Assembly (NCBI GenBank): GCA_965116665.1
Contig: OZ220709.1
Location: forward strand, 3,224,001-3,288,000
Direction of reading: 5' to 3'
DNA length: 64,000 nt
From: Aldehydirespirator sp965116665
GTDB taxonomy: Bacteria; Actinomycetota; Acidimicrobiia; Acidimicrobiales; Aldehydirespiratoraceae
The notes under the pieces were generated by a model. It was not told where the DNA came from. It worked only from the letters and a program-made list of their open reading frames with translations, and did no database searches. Positions within the stretch are counted from its first letter, which is position 1. The number at the start of each line of letters is the position of its first letter. The translations under genes were made by a program, and so were the position numbers. Shown here piece after piece: positions 60,557 to 64,000 of this stretch.

Positions 60557-60602
60557 GCCCGCAGCGGCTTGGAGGCCGAGCCCGCAGCGGCTTAGAGGCC
60601 GA
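60557..60602. repeat. Two 23-bp direct repeats in a divergent promoter gap
   Basis: GCCCGCAGCGGCTT(G/A)GAGGCCGA occurs twice in tandem (60557-60579, 60580-60602) between the divergent AAA+ and TPP-enzyme genes. It could be a pair of binding sites. One base differs. Confidence 0.5.
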
Positions 60603-60632
60603 GCCTCGGGGCCTGCTATAGAGCAGGTCGGC

Positions 60633-60653
60633 ATGAACGGGGAATCGGGATGA
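60633..60653 (+). CDS. Possible six-residue leader ORF before the TPP enzyme
   Basis: ATG AAC GGG GAA TCG GGA TGA encodes MNGESG, and its TGA overlaps the downstream ATG by four bases (ATGA). TATAGA lies at 60617-60622. It may be chance; if real, it would couple translation to the next gene. Confidence 0.2.
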   Translation: MNGESG

Positions 60654-62200
60654 AGGGCGCACAGGCCCTGCTGCGGACGCTGGTCGACTCCGGCGTCGAC
60701 ATGTGCTTCGCCAATCCCGGAACCTCCGAGATGCACTTCGTCGCCGCGCTCGACGACGTGCCCGAGATGCGGGGCGTGCTGGGCCTGTTCGAGGGCGTGG
60801 TCACCGGCGCGGCCGACGGGTACGCCCGGATGGCGGGCCGGCCCGCGGTGACGCTGCTGCATCTCGGCCCGGGGCTGGGCAACGGGCTGGCCAACCTGCA
60901 CAACGCCCGGCGGGCCCGCACGCCGATCGTCAATGTGGTCGGCGACCACGCCCTGCACCACAAGGCGCTGGACGCGCCCCTGGAGTCCGACATCGATGCG
61001 GTCGCCTGGTCGGTCTCGGGCTGGGCGCGCCGCAGCGAGTCGCCTGCATCGGTGGCCACCGACGCGGCCGCCGCCGTGGCCGCGTCCCGCTCCGGCGCGG
61101 GTGTCGCCACGCTGATCCTGCCCGCCGACGTGTCCTGGTCCGAGGGGGCCGAGCCGGCGCCGGCCGTGGAGCCGACCCCGCCGCCGGCGGTGGACGGCGC
61201 CGCCATCGAGGAGGCGGCCCGCATCCTCGCCGCGGCCGGGCCGGCGGGCGCGGTGATGGTGGGCTCACCCGTGCTGCAGCCCCGGGGCACCGGCGCGCTG
61301 GAGCGGGTGTGCCGGGCCAGCGGCGCCAAGGCGCTGTACGAGACGTTCCCGGCCCGCATGACGCGGGGTGGGGGCCGGTTCGAGCCGCGGCGCCTCGCCT
61401 ACCCCGTCGAGTTGGCCACCGCGCAGCTCGCCGGCGTGGAGCACCTGGTGTTGATCGGCACCGTCGAGCCGGTGGCGTTCTTCGGCTATCCCGGCAAGCC
61501 CGGCCGGCTGGTGCCGGATGGCTGCACGGTCCACGCCCTGGCCGGTCCGGGAACCGACGCGCCGGGCGCCCTCGACGAGCTCGCCGCGATCATGGGCGGC
61601 GACACCGAAGCGGCCGGGGCGGGGGGCGCCCCGGTGCTCGAACGGCCCTCGGGCCCGATCGACGCCTCCAGCGCCGCGGCCGCGGTGGCCGCCACCCTGC
61701 CCGAGGGCGCCATCGTGTCCGACGAGGGCACCACCTGCGGGATGTACATGCTCGGCGCCACCCGCCGCGGCCCTGCGCATGACTGGCTCAACATCACCGG
61801 CGGGGCGATCGGCCAGGGCATGCCGGTCGCCGCCGGGGCCGCCCTGGCGTGCGGTGACCGGCCGGTGCTGAACATCCAGTCCGACGGCAGCGCCATGTAC
61901 ACCGTCCAGGCCCTGTGGACGCAGGCCCGCGAGCAGCTCGATGTCACCACACTGCTGTGCAACAACGGCGCCTACGCCATCCTCGCAATGGAACTCGACC
62001 AGGTGGGAGCGGCGGGCGGCGGCCCGGTGTCCCGCAGCCTGCTCGACCTGGGCCGGCCCGACCTGGACTTCTGCCGCCTGGCTGAGGGCCAGGGGGTTCC
62101 CGCCGTGCGGTCGACCACCGCCGAGGACCTGTGCGACCAGCTCGAACGGGCCTACCGCGAGCCCGGACCCCACCTCATCGAAGCCATGTTCGGCACCTGA
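60650..62200 (+). CDS. Thiamine-diphosphate enzyme, acetolactate-synthase-like
   Basis: A 516-aa TPP enzyme of the acetolactate synthase/benzoylformate decarboxylase group. FANPGTSEMHFVAALDD and the activating-Glu region LGLFEGVVTGAADGYARM lie in the N-terminal domain; VPAAGAALA and NIQSDGSAMYTVQALWTQ with CNNGAYAIL form the C-terminal TPP-binding part, where the usual GDG is SDG. The middle Rossmann domain is weak in FAD motifs. Its reaction is probably a 2-oxo-acid decarboxylation or ligation; no small ALS subunit is nearby. Confidence 0.85.
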   Translation: MKGAQALLRTLVDSGVDMCFANPGTSEMHFVAALDDVPEMRGVLGLFEGVVTGAADGYARMAGRPAVTLLHLGPGLGNGLANLHNARRARTPIVNVVGDHALHHKALDAPLESDIDAVAWSVSGWARRSESPASVATDAAAAVAASRSGAGVATLILPADVSWSEGAEPAPAVEPTPPPAVDGAAIEEAARILAAAGPAGAVMVGSPVLQPRGTGALERVCRASGAKALYETFPARMTRGGGRFEPRRLAYPVELATAQLAGVEHLVLIGTVEPVAFFGYPGKPGRLVPDGCTVHALAGPGTDAPGALDELAAIMGGDTEAAGAGGAPVLERPSGPIDASSAAAAVAATLPEGAIVSDEGTTCGMYMLGATRRGPAHDWLNITGGAIGQGMPVAAGAALACGDRPVLNIQSDGSAMYTVQALWTQAREQLDVTTLLCNNGAYAILAMELDQVGAAGGGPVSRSLLDLGRPDLDFCRLAEGQGVPAVRSTTAEDLCDQLERAYREPGPHLIEAMFGT

Positions 62201-62245
62201 AACCCGGGAGCTTCCGCGCGGGCCGGGCCGGACCCCGGCGGGCGG

Positions 62246-62251
62246 TAGCTT
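62246..62251 (+). promoter_or_regulatory. -10 element of a leaderless promoter
   Basis: TAGCTT ends 6 bases before the GTG at 62258. No ribosome site is seen in the gap. Confidence 0.35.
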
Positions 62252-62257
62252 GGGCAG

Positions 62258-64000
62258 GTGGACCTGGGCGGCACGTGGCGGATCGCTGCGGCCACCGAAG
62301 GTCGGCGGCGTACCTTCCACGAGTTCGACCACGACGACTCGGCGTGGGACGCGGTCGCGGTGCCAGGCCACTGGGCGCAGTACTCGGCAGGCGACGGACC
62401 GGACCTTGCCGGCGAGGAGTCGGTGCTGTACCGGCGGCGCTTCGAGGGGCCGGCGGATGGGGCCGCGGCAGACGAGGCCTCCACGGGCGGCACCCGCTGG
62501 TGGCTGCGGATCGAGGGACTTGCCCAGCAGGGCGACATCTGGTTCGACGGCGTCTACCTCGGGCACACCGACGGCTACTTCGTGCCCCACGAGCTGGAGG
62601 TCACCAACCAGATCGCGGCTCGCCGCGAGCATCTGCTGGCCATCGAGGCGACCTGCCGGCGCTTCGGCGATCCCGACAACCGGACCACGCTGACGGGGGC
62701 GTTGCAGGACCCGGAGCTGTGCGGGTCCGACCACGTGATCGTGGGGGGCCTGTGGCGGCCGGTGCGGCTGCGCTCCAGCGGGACGGTCGCCATCCGCCAT
62801 GCCCGGGCGATCTGCGCCGAGGTCCACAACGCCGGCGAGGGCCGGGGTCCAGGAGCCGGCGGCCAGCCATCGGCCCGGCTGGAACTTCGGGCCGTCCTCG
62901 ACGTACCGGACGGGGGCGACGTGTACCTTCGCACCACCGTCGCGGGCACTGAGCACGTCCACAGCCACCACGCGGCCGTCGGCGAGAACCGGGTCGAGTG
63001 GACCGTGGACGTGGCCGATCCCCCGCTGTGGTGGCCCCACTCGCTGGGCGACCAGCCCCTGTGCGATCTGGAGATGGAGGTCCTGGCCGGCGGGGAGGTG
63101 CAGGACCGGAGGCGTTTCCGCATCGGCTTCCGGTCGGTGGAGATGCGCCGGTGGGTGCTGCACGTCAACGGCGAGCGGCTGTTCGCCAAGGGCGCCAACC
63201 TGCTGCCCACCAAGCCGCTGCTGGGCACGGCCTCGCCGTCGGAGGTGGCCGCCGACATCCGGGCGGCCCGCAACGCGGGCCTCGACCTGGTGCGCCCCAT
63301 CGCCCACATCGCCCGCGAGGAGCTCTACGACACCGCCGACGAGCTGGGGATGCTCGTCTGGCAGGACCTGCCCGTTAGGGGGGTGATGAGCCGCAGCGTG
63401 GTGGGCGAGGCCCGGCGGCAGGCCCGGGAGGCGGTCGATCTGCTGGGCCACCGCCCGTCGGTGGCGGTCTGGTGCGCCCACGACGATCCGTTCCCCCGGG
63501 CCAGGCGCCCCTCGCCCACTCCCGCCGCGTGGAGCCGGCTGGGGCCGTCCTGGAACCGCGATGTGCTCGACCGGCGGCTGGGGCGAGTGCTGTCCCGCTG
63601 CGACGGCTCGCGCCCGGTGGTGGGCCACGCCGGCGTGCCGCCGCACCTCCCGTCCTTGGAGGGCACCACCAGCCAGCTGTGGTTCGGCCTGCACGGCGGT
63701 CGGGCCGCCGATCTGGCCCTCACGCTGGCCCGGGTGCCGACGTTGGGCCGGTTCGTGTCGGCCTTCGGCACGCCGGTGCGGGCCGAACAGCCCGAGGTCG
63801 TGAGGACCACCGTCGAGATCCTGCGCCGCTTGAAGTACCGGCCCACCGGGGGGTTCATGCTCCATGCCCTGGCCGATGCGGGCGGCGGCCTCGGCGCCGA
63901 CGGGTTCGGGGTGCTGGACGGGCTGCGGCGTCCCAAGCCGGGCTGGCCGGCCCTGGTGGCGGCCTGCAAGCCGGTGGTCGTGACCGCCGACCCGATGCCG
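62258..64000 (+). CDS. GH2 (beta-mannosidase-like) protein lacking catalytic glutamates, partial
   Basis: A frame of 581 codons open to the window end. The N-terminal sugar-binding jelly roll (WLRIEGLAQQGDIWFDGVYL), an immunoglobulin-like domain and the TIM barrel start (GERLFAKGANLLPTKPL, LYDTADELGMLVWQDLP) are GH2-like. The acid/base Glu of WCGNNE is D410 (WCAHDD), and the nucleophile of SEFG is A502 (RFVSAFG). Both changes mirror those in the GH1-like protein. GTG 62258 follows a TAGCTT -10 by six bases. It is probably a binding or regulatory pseudoenzyme. Confidence 0.85.
   Translation, partial: MDLGGTWRIAAATEGRRRTFHEFDHDDSAWDAVAVPGHWAQYSAGDGPDLAGEESVLYRRRFEGPADGAAADEASTGGTRWWLRIEGLAQQGDIWFDGVYLGHTDGYFVPHELEVTNQIAARREHLLAIEATCRRFGDPDNRTTLTGALQDPELCGSDHVIVGGLWRPVRLRSSGTVAIRHARAICAEVHNAGEGRGPGAGGQPSARLELRAVLDVPDGGDVYLRTTVAGTEHVHSHHAAVGENRVEWTVDVADPPLWWPHSLGDQPLCDLEMEVLAGGEVQDRRRFRIGFRSVEMRRWVLHVNGERLFAKGANLLPTKPLLGTASPSEVAADIRAARNAGLDLVRPIAHIAREELYDTADELGMLVWQDLPVRGVMSRSVVGEARRQAREAVDLLGHRPSVAVWCAHDDPFPRARRPSPTPAAWSRLGPSWNRDVLDRRLGRVLSRCDGSRPVVGHAGVPPHLPSLEGTTSQLWFGLHGGRAADLALTLARVPTLGRFVSAFGTPVRAEQPEVVRTTVEILRRLKYRPTGGFMLHALADAGGGLGADGFGVLDGLRRPKPGWPALVAACKPVVVTADPMP

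Overview
The window is visibly GC-rich actinobacterial DNA. A WhiB regulator, UPF0182 membrane protein, DivIVA-like coiled-coil protein, YlbL-type PDZ-Lon protein, MreB, TatA, an F420-type LLM oxidoreductase, many GTG starts and several apparently leaderless genes point to Actinomycetota. The mixture (MreB family protein, PucR and hydantoinase genes, phytanoyl-CoA dioxygenase, toxin-antitoxin and restriction-modification genes) fits class Acidimicrobiia best, perhaps a host-associated or marine lineage; the class and lifestyle are inference.

Left part (1-24.5 kb) is accessory and catabolic. After a partial ribbon-helix-helix antitoxin come a zinc alcohol dehydrogenase, a serine beta-lactamase-like hydrolase, CorA, an acyl-CoA dehydrogenase-like flavoenzyme and an LLM oxidoreductase. 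From about 23.6 down to 9.06 kb nearly everything is on the minus strand: PutA-like P5C dehydrogenase, Phd/PIN toxin-antitoxin pair, FAD amino-acid oxidase, Asp/Glu-type racemase, DUF917 protein, HyuA-like hydantoinase, M19 dipeptidase, PucR regulator and a ribose-type ABC importer. I read this as a hydantoin or cyclic-ureide to amino acid utilisation block, faced by a divergent Lrp regulator. A decayed second copy of the oxidase/antitoxin/PutA part lies at 7.2-9.06 kb, interrupted by an intact VapBC-like pair. PutA has lost the middle of its proline dehydrogenase barrel, the ABC ATPase carries a one-base frameshift, and the oxidase copy has a 713-bp deletion, so the area is being rearranged.

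Middle part (24.6-36.6 kb) holds a SulP transporter, a HAD hydrolase, an alpha/beta hydrolase, a compact defence module (Vsr nickase, PD-(D/E)xK restriction enzyme, C5 cytosine methyltransferase), initiator tRNA-fMet, an SDR dehydrogenase, an amino-acid permease with cytosolic regulatory domains and a glutamate-synthase-like FMN protein.

Right part (36.7-64 kb) looks like core genome: UPF0182, DivIVA-like, PDZ-Lon, HEAT-repeat protein, MreB (apparently starting at CTG), MoaE, an epimerase-like protein, a DUF2342-type protein, MFS, Ppk1, TatA, WhiB, and a VWA protein whose likely AAA+ partner lies 5 kb away. Between and after these two sit a phytanoyl-CoA dioxygenase-rhodanese fusion, a double-hotdog hydratase, a TPP enzyme and two glycosidase-like proteins of clan GH-A (GH1 and GH2 type) that both lack the catalytic glutamates. 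Small palindromic repeats sit at convergent gene ends, and four perfect 72-bp tandem repeats lie upstream of the VWA gene.
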